A stretch of 64,000 bases of DNA from Flavobacteriales bacterium (lineage in GTDB: Bacteria; Bacteroidota; Bacteroidia; Flavobacteriales_D; Crocinitomicaceae): NCBI GenBank assembly GCA_947497485.1, contig CANMHB010000005.1, positions 145,289 through 209,288 on the forward strand. The letters run 5' to 3'. How positions within the stretch are numbered: position 1 is the first letter of the stretch; every line of letters starts with the position of its first letter. Of this stretch, positions 54,946 to 63,135 are shown piece by piece. The notes beneath the pieces are model-generated. The model did not search any database, had not been told where the DNA came from, and saw nothing but the letters and a program-made list of their open reading frames with translations. The position numbers were made by a program, and so were the translations under genes.

Positions 54946-55830
54946 TTAATCATTACTCTTCATTTTATTCTTTAGTTCTTGTAAAATCGGATTTGAATCA
55001 CCTAATGTATTCGCTGGCTTAAATATTTTTTTGGGGCTTTGTTGTTTTGTTGAATGCCAGTTAGTGTTAATTTGCGACATTTGAATTTGATTAATATAAT
55101 CCTGAAGAAAACCATAAAACTTGAAATAATATTTACCTTCATTTCCATTAATTGCGTTAGCAATTTCCTTTTGCCAATCTTGCTTTCCAGACCCCCTGTG
55201 TGACTCATTTCGTGCAATGCTAATCTCGTTTCTTATATCTCTCATTCTTTTGAAATCATAAGGAAGTTTTTCATCATTTGTTCTAGTCATCAAATAATAA
55301 ACTAGTTTAAACTTACTTTGGTCACTCCAGGAATTTTTTTTCTCCTTATCCTCTGCAATTATTATTGTTTGAAGAGTATTTGTTATTTGTTTACCATTTT
55401 TATCTAAATATGACTCCAGAACCTTGTTTTTCTTTTCTCTGCTCAACTCATTCCATTTTCTTAAATAAATATTATCAAATAGATAATTAGTTATTCCTTC
55501 TATTTGCTGATTTAGACAAAAGGAAAATTCATAAAATCTATCACGTCGTCTATTGTATTCCATCTCTTTAAAATCATAGATTAAATTTTTAAGGAGTTCT
55601 TCATTGTTAATTGGGAAGGTAGAGTAAAAATCTTTTGCCTGTTTATCAATGACTAGTCTTATACAATGTTCATAGATATCCTCAAAAAAAGGATGCTTTG
55701 CTATTTCTTCAACAGGCGATTTTTCACCTATTGTTTTCAATATTTCTTCAATCAACCATTCATTACCATCTAATTTTATTAGGTCTCCAATGATTTGAAC
55801 AAGTTTTTTAAGCTTTTCCCTATCCTTCAT
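54946..55830 (-). CDS. Helical protein with HEPN-like RN-rich motif, putative retron effector
   Basis: The 294-residue protein is predicted to be almost all helix. The segment KRMRDIRNEISIARNESHRG near 195-214 looks like the R/N...H motif of HEPN RNases, but with spacing that does not fit R-x4-6-H exactly, so the assignment is tentative. The start is 2 bp from the stop of the reverse transcriptase, so the two are translationally linked, as retron effectors usually are. No transmembrane segment is seen. Otherwise unrecognised. Confidence 0.5.
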   Translation of the reverse strand: MKDREKLKKLVQIIGDLIKLDGNEWLIEEILKTIGEKSPVEEIAKHPFFEDIYEHCIRLVIDKQAKDFYSTFPINNEELLKNLIYDFKEMEYNRRRDRFYEFSFCLNQQIEGITNYLFDNIYLRKWNELSREKKNKVLESYLDKNGKQITNTLQTIIIAEDKEKKNSWSDQSKFKLVYYLMTRTNDEKLPYDFKRMRDIRNEISIARNESHRGSGKQDWQKEIANAINGNEGKYYFKFYGFLQDYINQIQMSQINTNWHSTKQQSPKKIFKPANTLGDSNPILQELKNKMKSND

Positions 55831-55832
55831 AT

Positions 55833-57023
55833 TTAGCTTTTTTTATACCTATCATAAAGGTTTATTCCCTCGGTAAGCCCTTTATTTAAGATTGTGTTTA
55901 CGACATTTTCCAAGTCAATTTTCTCATTATCAATTTTGACTTTCTTTCCGTTTATTCGATCAAACTTCGCCTTCAACCCCTTATAAGTCCCGTCCTCAAT
56001 TCCTTTAACCATCTTTAAGAACTCCAATTTCCCATCAAGCACATTCAGTAAAGAAGCATTCGGTTTTTTAACATGTCCTTTGTCGGTAAGGTAATCGCGT
56101 TTAAAAATCTGTTCCGCTTTTTCATAACCGTACTTTTCCCAATAATATAACCACATTCGGATTTGCTTTACATACCTCCTATGGACATTAACTTTGTCGT
56201 TTACAATCAAGCCTGTAGCTTCCTGACGGTAACCGGCTTTCTGCAAACGCGTTTTCTTTGGATTGATAATCAGTTTTTGGTCTTCTTCAATAATTCGTTT
56301 TAACTCATTATTAAATGCTTCATCGGTGTATATATTGTGCTGTGATGAAAAGGTTATGTCATCGGCATATCTGGAATAGGTTGCACCAAATCGGTTGGCA
56401 AGACCAGTGAGTCTACGGTCTAGCTTTTTACAAAGAATGTTAGTTAAGGTCGGAGAGGTAGGGCTACCTTGTGGAAGTACAGTTTTTTCCTCTCCATCAA
56501 TTTCAAAAGGATGTGTGCAAAGACTTGCCAACAGAAAAGCCAAAGGCTCTTTGTCCCCGCTCAGGTTAAATGGCTCATAGATGAAGCCCATCTTAACTCT
56601 GTTTCTATCGAAGGTATGAAAGAAATCTTTTAAGTCCATGTTTAGGACATAATGATGCCCTACGTGCTTTTTGGCATTATCAACGATAGACTTCTCCAAA
56701 ACAAAACCTGTTGCTGCTTCATGTGGTTCATTTACACATTGAAGTACAAAGTTTATAGAACGAAGTATAGATTTTAATCCTTTTACAGGAGAATTAATGG
56801 TTCTGTCTGCTCCCGACTTTTTTTTTATTGTAAAAGTCTGATATCGCTTTTTACAAAGTTTAGGATTAGCGTAATAAGTCAAGGACTTTAATTGAACAGG
56901 TTTACACTTCTCTCCATACAACAAGTTCTTAGCCTCGCTTAACAGTTTCACCAAGTCCTCTTTGCTTTGAAGTTCAGCAAATTGTTGTCGTATTTGGTTG
57001 ATATGTGCTTGTTCAATTTTCAT
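55833..57023 (-). CDS. Retron-type reverse transcriptase
   Basis: The 396-residue protein has the RT core: KKSGADRTINSPVKGLKSIL near 68-87, YVLNMDLKDFFHTFDRNRV (motif A) near 125-143, LPQGSPTSPTLTNILC near 183-198, and catalytic SRYADDITFSS (219-222 YADD). Retron-specific features are present: NAKKH (116-120), corresponding to NAxxH, and ATGLIVNDKVNVHRRYVKQI, corresponding to the VTG segment, followed by a C-terminal helix bundle. There is no maturase or endonuclease domain. ATG at 57023 lies 11 bp after the a2 arm of an upstream non-coding RNA. Confidence 0.93.
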   Translation of the reverse strand: MKIEQAHINQIRQQFAELQSKEDLVKLLSEAKNLLYGEKCKPVQLKSLTYYANPKLCKKRYQTFTIKKKSGADRTINSPVKGLKSILRSINFVLQCVNEPHEAATGFVLEKSIVDNAKKHVGHHYVLNMDLKDFFHTFDRNRVKMGFIYEPFNLSGDKEPLAFLLASLCTHPFEIDGEEKTVLPQGSPTSPTLTNILCKKLDRRLTGLANRFGATYSRYADDITFSSQHNIYTDEAFNNELKRIIEEDQKLIINPKKTRLQKAGYRQEATGLIVNDKVNVHRRYVKQIRMWLYYWEKYGYEKAEQIFKRDYLTDKGHVKKPNASLLNVLDGKLEFLKMVKGIEDGTYKGLKAKFDRINGKKVKIDNEKIDLENVVNTILNKGLTEGINLYDRYKKS

Positions 57024-57034
57024 ATTAAAGTTTT

Positions 57035-57318
57035 GAAGAGCTTTGAAAACACCTGCCTGATACTCTATTTGTATGTATAAATCAATACCTATTAATCACT
57101 AATAAATTCATAAATAACAATTTCATATTGACATTGAAATCAATAACCACTGTTATAAATACCTAAGTGACATTCATCCCAACACGAGGTCGGGAGAAGA
57201 TGCCGATCATGTCTCAAACCGTAATTTGAGACCAGCACCCACGAATCAATACCTTCTGGCAAGTGTTTCAAAGAACTTCTGCAAAGCTAGATCACAATTA
57301 TGCAATCTAACTGCACTA
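57035..57318 (-). ncRNA. Probable retron msr-msd non-coding RNA
   Basis: Reading the minus strand, a 5' arm (57258-57278) and a 3' arm (57035-57057) are complementary over about 20 pairs, with a GAAG/CTTC end and one bulge. This matches the a1/a2 stem that flanks retron RNAs. Between them lies an 8-bp perfect hairpin (GTCTCAAA/TTTGAGAC, 57211-57218 with 57225-57232), smaller stems, and an AT-rich stretch of about 150 nt that would serve as msd. Three AATCAATA(A)CC copies occur (57080, 57138, 57244). The branching G was not assigned. The promoter TAACTTTG at 57325-57332 would start it near 57318. Confidence 0.72.
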
Positions 57319-57324
57319 CAAAAA

Positions 57325-57332
57325 CAAAGTTA
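57325..57332 (-). promoter_or_regulatory. -7 element for the retron RNA
   Basis: The minus strand reads TAACTTTG, a TAnnTTTG match. No clear -33 TTG at the usual distance was found. Confidence 0.45.
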
Positions 57333-57364
57333 ATCAATTCTTTCAAATTCAGTTGTTTTGGATA

Positions 57365-57385
57365 TTATGCACTACCTTTGCATAA
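57365..57385 (+). promoter_or_regulatory. WYL-gene promoter overlapped by a perfect operator
   Basis: TTATGCA (57365-57371) and TGCATAA (57379-57385) form a perfect inverted repeat with a 7-nt spacer that covers the -7 element TACCTTTG (57373-57380). TTG at 57353-57355 lies 17 bp upstream of the -7 element. The ATG follows at 57389, so the transcript is nearly leaderless. The layout implies repression, probably by the WYL protein itself. A further half-site TTATGCA is at 57298-57304, beside the retron RNA start. Confidence 0.65.
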
Positions 57386-57388
57386 GTT

Positions 57389-58429
57389 ATGTCAGTAAAC
57401 AAATACGCATTTATACGTTATAAAGTTTTGGACCGTTGTTTTCGCAACCCAGGTCGCATGTACTTTATAGAAGATTTGATTGATGAATGTAATTTAGTCT
57501 TAACAGATTATGATCCCACGTGCAGTGGTATTTCACGCAGAACTATTTTTCTAGATATTGAATTTATGGAAAGTGAATTCGGTTGGTCAGTTCCTTTAGA
57601 AAGATATACTGTAGGAAAAAGGTGTTATTATCGATATTCCGATCTCAGTTTTTCTATTACAAATCAACCTTTAAATATGATAGAAGCAGAACAATTGAAG
57701 TCTGCTTTAATTATCATGTCTCGTTTTTCTGGAGTTGCACAATTCGAATGGGTAGATGAATTAATTCCTCAACTTGAAAGTCAATTCGATTTAAAGCATC
57801 GTGAACATTCTATCATGAGCTTTGAATCAAACCAGTATTTAAAGGGCAAAGAATTTTTATCAAAATTATTTACTGCAATAAACAACAAGCAGGTTATTTA
57901 TATCACTTACAAAGATTTTAAATTCAACGAAGCATACTCTTTTAATTTGCATCCTTACTTTTTAAAGCAATATAATAATAGGTGGTTTGTTTTTGGAAGA
58001 AATCACGAATCAAATAAATCAGATTATAATGCTGCATTAGATAGAATAATTTCTATTGAAAGCACCGCTTTAAAATTTATAGATAGTGAAATAATTTGGG
58101 AAGATGTTTCAAATGAAGATTATTTTGGGGATATTATCGGTGTTTCCAAACCTGAGGGGGCCGATTTAGAAAAGATAGAACTGCTCTTTACACCTTCGCT
58201 TGCCCCATATATTGTCACCAAACCAATTCATTCATCCCAAATAGATAAACAGGTTGAAGATGGATTACTAGTTAAAATTGAAGTCATTCCAAATTATGAG
58301 CTAGAACAATTAATTCTGTCTTTTGGAGAAGGAGTAAAAGTACTTGCACCAGATAGTCTGCAGGAAAGAATCCTAAATCGTATTCAATCGAATTTAGATC
58401 ATTACCAAAAATTAAAAAATCTTGAATAA
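57389..58429 (+). CDS. WYL-domain transcriptional regulator
   Basis: The 346-residue protein has an N-terminal winged helix (MYFIEDLIDECNLVLTDY, then GISRRTIFLDIEFMES near 50-65), a WYL domain near 155-220 (QVIYITYKDFKFNEAY, HPYFLKQYNNRWFVFGRN) and a C-terminal WCX-like region (LELLFTP-like KIELLFTPSLAPYI). Defence-associated regulators such as BrxR and CapW have this layout and repress neighbouring systems until infection. It lies between the divergent retron and the downstream ShosTA-like pair and may control either. Confidence 0.9.
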   Translation: MSVNKYAFIRYKVLDRCFRNPGRMYFIEDLIDECNLVLTDYDPTCSGISRRTIFLDIEFMESEFGWSVPLERYTVGKRCYYRYSDLSFSITNQPLNMIEAEQLKSALIIMSRFSGVAQFEWVDELIPQLESQFDLKHREHSIMSFESNQYLKGKEFLSKLFTAINNKQVIYITYKDFKFNEAYSFNLHPYFLKQYNNRWFVFGRNHESNKSDYNAALDRIISIESTALKFIDSEIIWEDVSNEDYFGDIIGVSKPEGADLEKIELLFTPSLAPYIVTKPIHSSQIDKQVEDGLLVKIEVIPNYELEQLILSFGEGVKVLAPDSLQERILNRIQSNLDHYQKLKNLE

Positions 58430-58500
58430 AAAATTAATTGAACTCAAACTTTAGGACAAAAATTTAATAAAACAAAAGTATCAATACATAAAGATTTTAA

Positions 58501-59772
58501 ATGATAATTCTCATTGATTTAGATGGTACGCTGGTTAATACAGCATCAGAAGCGTTCAAGCCGATGAAGGATGGCAAGATTGATACTGATCCCAATATCA
58601 TCCTTCCATTTAATGGGGCAATTGAATTTGTAAAGAAATTAGTCGAATTAGGCCACACTCCTATTGTTGTCTCCGATAGTGTAGGTAAATACGTTAATCC
58701 TGTAGTAAACAAGTATTTTGGTGTTCCTGCAATTTCAATGGCTTATAAGCCTAATCCGAAAGTAACTGAGGAGTATCTTCTGTCAAAAGGTTTAGATTTA
58801 TCCAAACGTGAGGAGATTATAATAATTGGGGATACTTGGCTTGACATAGAACTTGGAAGAACATTCGGATTCAGAACAATCCTGACCCAATTCTATAAGG
58901 CAAATCCAAGTTCTGAGAATCAACAAGACGGAATTGGTAAAACATGGAACCACTTAAAGAGTGGTCCCACTTACGTTGCTAGAACATTTGAAGAGGTAAT
59001 TAAAATATTAACCAATCCATTAGAGTCTCTTTGGGCTGCTGAGGCAATAATGAAAGGTGTGAAAACCTCAAATGCAATCCGTTTGTTTGACGCTAGTTAT
59101 GATGGAGAATATAAAATATTCAGAGCATTAGGAAGGCAAGAGGATGGTGAATGTGACAGATATGGTATCGCTTCTACTTACAAAGAGTTTCATAGGGAGG
59201 ACAGAAGTACAGACAATCTGAAGAAACTTGCAGAGTGCTTTGAGAATTACGTGAAATCTATTCAAGCTATTTCCCCGGGATTAAAATGGGATTATTTTAC
59301 TTACGTTTCAGATAAGGCCTCCACAACACCACCAAATAAACTAAAGGTGCTATTTGATCTAATTGAATTGGGCTTACCTAAGGATAAAATTTTAGCTTGG
59401 AAAGATGTTGTGGATGGTAGCATTAGAAACAGACCTCATTATAAGGAAAGAAGAGATTTCATAAGGCAAAATTTATTCGTCTCTACAGAGTTTGATTTGT
59501 CGGGCAGGTCCATAATTATTATTGATGATCAATTCACAACAGGAGGAACGGCACATGAAGTAGCAGATATGCTTAAACAACGTGGTGCGAAACACATTCT
59601 ATTCATTACAATGTTCTTTATGACTTCTTTGGTAATGAGTAGAAAATCGTGCCCGAAATGTGGAAAGCCAATGAAGATTCAAATGAGAAAATCAGATGGA
59701 AATAAATTCTACTCATGTACTCCTCCGCAATATCGAGGAACAGGATGTGGACATATCGAAAATTATGGTTGA
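58501..59772 (+). CDS. HAD-phosphoribosyltransferase-zinc ribbon fusion (ShosT-like)
   Basis: Three parts are visible. Residues 1-160 are a HAD-type phosphatase: ILIDLDGTLVNT (D6, D8), VVSDSVGKY, IIGDTWLDIELGR. Residues about 175-385 resemble a ComF-type phosphoribosyltransferase, with PRPP loop IIIIDDQFTTGGTAHE near 338-353. The C-terminus is a zinc ribbon (CPKCGKPM and FYSCTPP, then GCGH). With the DprA-like gene that overlaps its end by 8 bp, it matches the ShosTA toxin-antitoxin layout, where ShosT is a phosphoribosyltransferase toxin and ShosA is DprA-like. It lies 71 bp after the WYL gene. Confidence 0.7.
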   Translation: MIILIDLDGTLVNTASEAFKPMKDGKIDTDPNIILPFNGAIEFVKKLVELGHTPIVVSDSVGKYVNPVVNKYFGVPAISMAYKPNPKVTEEYLLSKGLDLSKREEIIIIGDTWLDIELGRTFGFRTILTQFYKANPSSENQQDGIGKTWNHLKSGPTYVARTFEEVIKILTNPLESLWAAEAIMKGVKTSNAIRLFDASYDGEYKIFRALGRQEDGECDRYGIASTYKEFHREDRSTDNLKKLAECFENYVKSIQAISPGLKWDYFTYVSDKASTTPPNKLKVLFDLIELGLPKDKILAWKDVVDGSIRNRPHYKERRDFIRQNLFVSTEFDLSGRSIIIIDDQFTTGGTAHEVADMLKQRGAKHILFITMFFMTSLVMSRKSCPKCGKPMKIQMRKSDGNKFYSCTPPQYRGTGCGHIENYG

Positions 59773-60754
59773 TATAAATAATACAATAGCGATACTTGCA
59801 CTACGTGGTGTAAAAGGAATTGGTTCTGCTGCAATCAAGAAACTATTGAAACATGGCTTGTTTTCAGGAGAAAGTTATTATGATATTTTTGAAAAGGGGA
59901 TTATAAATCTTAAAAAGATTATTTCTGACCACGAGGTGGAGGAATTAATTCAAGATGCAAAATTTCAATTGGAAAATTGTAATTCTTATGGTATTTCAAT
60001 TGTTGATATTGCAAGTGAAAAATTTCCAAATCAATTAATTGGATTGAATTCTCCGCCATCTGTACTCTACTACAAAGGTAATCTAGATAGGTCACGCAAT
60101 ACAATTGGCATAATTGGAACAAGGGAGCCAAATGAAAAATGCAAAGAAATTGCAAAGCGAATTGGCACTCATTTCACAGAAAAAGGATATTCTATCTGTA
60201 ACGGATTGGCAGTTGGTATAGATGAAGCAAGTATTGAAACTAAAAATGGAATCCATTCAGGAGTAGTGGGAGTTGTTGCAGGAGGATTAAATTTTAATGA
60301 GACAAAGACTTTATTAAAATCAACAGCTATTATGGCCGAAAAGGTTCTTGAGAGTGGCGGGTTGATTGTAAGTGAATATCCAATGGGAATAAAGGAAGAT
60401 ACATTTAAATTGGTCGATTCTTGTGCAATTCAAGCAGGGCTTTCTAATGGTTTGATTCTAGTCCAAAGCAAAATTGATGGTGGTTCAAAATATACATTGA
60501 AAACCTATGCGGAGCTTGGAAGACCAATTGGAGTATTGTCTATTCCAGAAATAGCAAATGACTCTTCTTTTGAAGCAAATAAACTAATATTAAGTAACAG
60601 TATTGATGGGATTTCAAGAATAACTGGCTTGAAACCAGAAAAAGTTAAACTTGGATTATGTATTCCTATTTCTAAGAAAAGCGATTACGATATTTTTGAG
60701 GAATCGATTAGAAAAAATGAAGAAAGTAATACCCAGTTTGGGACTTTATTTTAA
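59765..60754 (+). CDS. DprA/Smf-like protein (ShosA-like antitoxin)
   Basis: The 329-residue product has an N-terminal helical HhH-like region (LALRGVKGIGSAAIKKLLK) and a Rossmann-like DprA core: FPNQLIGLNSPPSVLYYKGN, IGIIGTREPNEKCKEIAKRI near 118, GYSICNGLAVGIDEAS, ESGGLIVSEYPMG near 200, and GGSKYTLKTYAELGRP. Classical DprA loads RecA onto DNA; the His of the usual GID-x-x-AH signature is absent (GIDEASIE), as expected for a specialised relative. ATG at 59765 overlaps the upstream toxin-like gene by 8 bp. Confidence 0.8.
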   Translation: MVDINNTIAILALRGVKGIGSAAIKKLLKHGLFSGESYYDIFEKGIINLKKIISDHEVEELIQDAKFQLENCNSYGISIVDIASEKFPNQLIGLNSPPSVLYYKGNLDRSRNTIGIIGTREPNEKCKEIAKRIGTHFTEKGYSICNGLAVGIDEASIETKNGIHSGVVGVVAGGLNFNETKTLLKSTAIMAEKVLESGGLIVSEYPMGIKEDTFKLVDSCAIQAGLSNGLILVQSKIDGGSKYTLKTYAELGRPIGVLSIPEIANDSSFEANKLILSNSIDGISRITGLKPEKVKLGLCIPISKKSDYDIFEESIRKNEESNTQFGTLF

Positions 60755-60844
60755 ATGGTCAAAATGAAGCCTACGCAATTTGGGAGAGAATAAAAAGATT
60801 TTTTTAACCAATTTTGTTTTTCACAAGGCAGAATAATTCACTTA

Positions 60845-61264
60845 TCATTTCGCCAAAGCAATCGGTTCAAAAGAATCTTGGTCTTCCACACCTATTTCAA
60901 GGTAACAATTCGATCGTTGTGTTAACTTTTGAAACATAGATTTTCCTTCAAATCCACATTTTTCTAGCAGTTCCACAGCAAATTCATGTAAAAATTCTTT
61001 GGTTTCAAACATTGCGGATAATTCACCTGTGATAAAGCTTATATTATGCTTATTTTGAAAAGTTATGTGAATCTCACTGATCTTCATAGGGGAAACTTTG
61101 TTTTCAAGTTGATTGAACAATTCTTTGAATGAGTCAAATGGATAGTTAATTTCTTTTATACTTTTAAACTCTTGGTCTCTAGTATCAACAGCGGTATATT
61201 CTATATCAACCGACGCAAACCGATCAAAGCAAGTTAGTTGATAAATTGGCTCATCGCTTTCCAT
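60845..61264 (-). CDS. Hypothetical protein, unknown
   Basis: The 139-residue soluble protein has mixed alpha/beta character (for example SIKEINYPFDSFKELFNQLE and SEIHITFQNKHNISFITGEL). No motif was recognised. It is convergent with the ShosA-like gene and divergent from the zinc-motif gene at 61450. Codon use is like its neighbours. Confidence 0.5.
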   Translation of the reverse strand: MESDEPIYQLTCFDRFASVDIEYTAVDTRDQEFKSIKEINYPFDSFKELFNQLENKVSPMKISEIHITFQNKHNISFITGELSAMFETKEFLHEFAVELLEKCGFEGKSMFQKLTQRSNCYLEIGVEDQDSFEPIALAK

Positions 61265-61407
61265 TGAATATAAAACCCGATTTCGGGTGAAGGGAGCATT
61301 ACGATGTAGTTTTCCTGCATATATAGTTTATCAATAAGAGTTATTAAAGTTAGGCAAAATGATAAAATTCAACCTATTTTTTTCCTGTGCAAATACATTG
61401 CATATAT

Positions 61408-61428
61408 AACGCTAAACTTTGTAGCGTT
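61408..61428. promoter_or_regulatory. Perfect inverted repeat AACGCTA-N7-TAGCGTT
   Basis: Seven-bp arms (61408-61414, 61422-61428) flank AACTTTG, close to a TAnnTTTG element, 21 bp before the ATG at 61450. It could be an operator over a promoter, or an RNA hairpin in the leader. Confidence 0.45.
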
Positions 61429-61449
61429 GAAAAAATAAAACCTAATTCT

Positions 61450-62157
61450 ATGGCTATGATTATTAATGACATTTATAAAAAGTACTTTCAAAAGTCTAAA
61501 ATTTTCTTGTACCCATTGCTTGGTATTGAGCGAGGAAATGTTGTTCCGGAAGAAGTATATTTTTCAATCAGTGATAAATACAAGCCCGAAGATCGAAAAC
61601 TTGTACTCCTTTACGACACTAAAATGGATTTAAAATATGAATCATTTAAGGAAGAGCGATTAATTAATCATAAATTACTTACCGAATGGATGGAAGATAA
61701 TAATGGCAATGAGATTTTTGTCTTTGATATGTCAAGCTTCGCCTCTGATTGGGATTTGTTTTTAACTGGAAAGTACAGTCAAATGTCGTTAAAAGTTAGA
61801 AATGAGATTTTAAATTTCTTTGATAAAAATAGCGGAAACTACGTATATGTGAATAGTTTTCTATTTCCTGAAAAGTGGTTTAAACGGTATGCTGAAATTT
61901 TGGATGTGTCAGAAGAATTACTAAAGGAAGTTGGCGAATTATGCGACATTCCCAATCTGGAAAAGGAGCAATTAAACCTTGTTTTAAGGGAAGAATGTAA
62001 CACTCCATTAGTTAATGACATTTCTGAAGTCAAAGTGCATTTTAACCAATGTGACAGATGTAACGGACAAGGTTATATTCCGAGGTACAATCATATTTCA
62101 AACGGTATATGCTTTAAGTGCTATGGTAAAAAAAGCGCAAAACCACTTGTAGCATAA
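61450..62157 (+). CDS. Unknown protein with C-terminal Cys4 zinc motif
   Basis: The 235-residue product starts MAMIINDIYKKYFQKSKIF; ATG at 61450 is preferred to GTG at 61387, which would run through the inverted repeat. The body is alpha/beta (KLVLLYDTKMDLKYESFKEE, FVFDMSSFASDWDLFLTGKY). The C-terminus has CDRCNGQGYIPRYNHISNG then CFKCYG, a four-Cys zinc ribbon resembling the DnaJ zinc repeat. The family is unknown to me. First gene of a run of small element genes. Confidence 0.65.
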   Translation: MAMIINDIYKKYFQKSKIFLYPLLGIERGNVVPEEVYFSISDKYKPEDRKLVLLYDTKMDLKYESFKEERLINHKLLTEWMEDNNGNEIFVFDMSSFASDWDLFLTGKYSQMSLKVRNEILNFFDKNSGNYVYVNSFLFPEKWFKRYAEILDVSEELLKEVGELCDIPNLEKEQLNLVLREECNTPLVNDISEVKVHFNQCDRCNGQGYIPRYNHISNGICFKCYGKKSAKPLVA

Positions 62158-62191
62158 TATTTTCTATTAATACACTAAAAAACAAAAACAA

Positions 62192-62548
62192 ATGCAACTA
62201 ACAGCAAAACTAATTGAAGTTCTAGCTATTCAAACTGGACAAGGTAAAAATGGTGAGTGGCGAAAACAAGACATTATCGTTGAAACAGATGGTCAATATC
62301 CAAAAAAGATATGTATTTCACTTTGGGGAGATAAGATTTCTGATGCTAACCTTCAATTAGGTCAGTACTATAATTATGATATTGATATTGAAAGCAGAGA
62401 ATATTCAGGTCGTTGGTATACGGATATCAAAGCATGGCGAATTGACTCTGCAAATTCAATGAACAGTAATACAGGAAATACTAAACCACCTGCACCACCT
62501 GCACCATTGGATATGAACGATGAGGATGATACCGGTCTACCATTTTAA
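62192..62548 (+). CDS. DUF3127 protein (OB-fold-like)
   Basis: The 118-residue protein matches DUF3127: MQLTAKLIEVLAIQTGQGKN, WRKQDIIVETDGQYPKKICI, FSIDIESREYSGRWYTDIKAW-like DIDIESREYSGRWYTDIKAW, then a Pro/Asp-rich acidic tail ending DDTGLPF. That tail resembles the acidic tip of single-strand DNA-binding proteins, so a DNA-binding OB role is plausible. It lies 34 bp after the zinc-motif gene. Confidence 0.85.
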   Translation: MQLTAKLIEVLAIQTGQGKNGEWRKQDIIVETDGQYPKKICISLWGDKISDANLQLGQYYNYDIDIESREYSGRWYTDIKAWRIDSANSMNSNTGNTKPPAPPAPLDMNDEDDTGLPF

Positions 62549-62570
62549 TAAATCCAAAAGTTAAACAAAA

Positions 62571-63044
62571 ATGAAAGAGATAATGATATTGCGCGTTTCC
62601 GAGCTAGAACAGTTGTTGAACACAAGATTACTAACAAAGTTTCAGTATGTTTTTTCAGCAAATGATTGTTCAAGCCTTAGAGAAATCTTGCATCCTAACG
62701 GTATTTTTTTTGGTATGATGAATTGCGATAAGGCTTGTGGATATTTCCACAATATCTTCCACGGTAAGAATGGTATCAGTGAGAAGTTTCACATGGAGAT
62801 AAACACTGGCATTAGTTTAGATAATTATCCTGGAGAATTCGTTATGGAATTGCGTTGCTCTTGTTATGATCCATTTACCGATAGCATCACTTCAGTGAAA
62901 AAAACTTTTGGAGAAAAACCTGATCCTCTCATTGATGAATCTGTTTATCGCTTTGCATTTTCATTTAAGGATGAAAAGATTTTTACTATTAGAATTCCAG
63001 GGAAATGTATTTCTGACCCCAAACCATTTATAGAAAACAACTAA
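62571..63044 (+). CDS. Hypothetical element protein, unknown
   Basis: The 157-residue protein is Cys-rich (SANDCSSLREIL, MMNCDKACGYFHNIFHGKNG, LRCSCYDPFTD) with strand-rich surroundings. No domain was recognised. It starts 22 bp after the DUF3127 gene, so it is likely in the same transcript. Confidence 0.55.
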   Translation: MKEIMILRVSELEQLLNTRLLTKFQYVFSANDCSSLREILHPNGIFFGMMNCDKACGYFHNIFHGKNGISEKFHMEINTGISLDNYPGEFVMELRCSCYDPFTDSITSVKKTFGEKPDPLIDESVYRFAFSFKDEKIFTIRIPGKCISDPKPFIENN

Positions 63045-63135
63045 TATGAAATAGCCATGCAAATAAATCGCGCAAGCACCGATGAAAATAACATGGCGTA
63101 TTCCATATGACCTTTAAAAGACAAATTATTTACAT

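Noticed and set aside
55833..57330. Diversity-generating retroelement or group II intron around the reverse transcriptase
   Set aside because: No Avd-like gene or template/variable repeat pair is seen, and the RT has no maturase or HNH domain; NAxxH and VTG-type motifs favour a retron.
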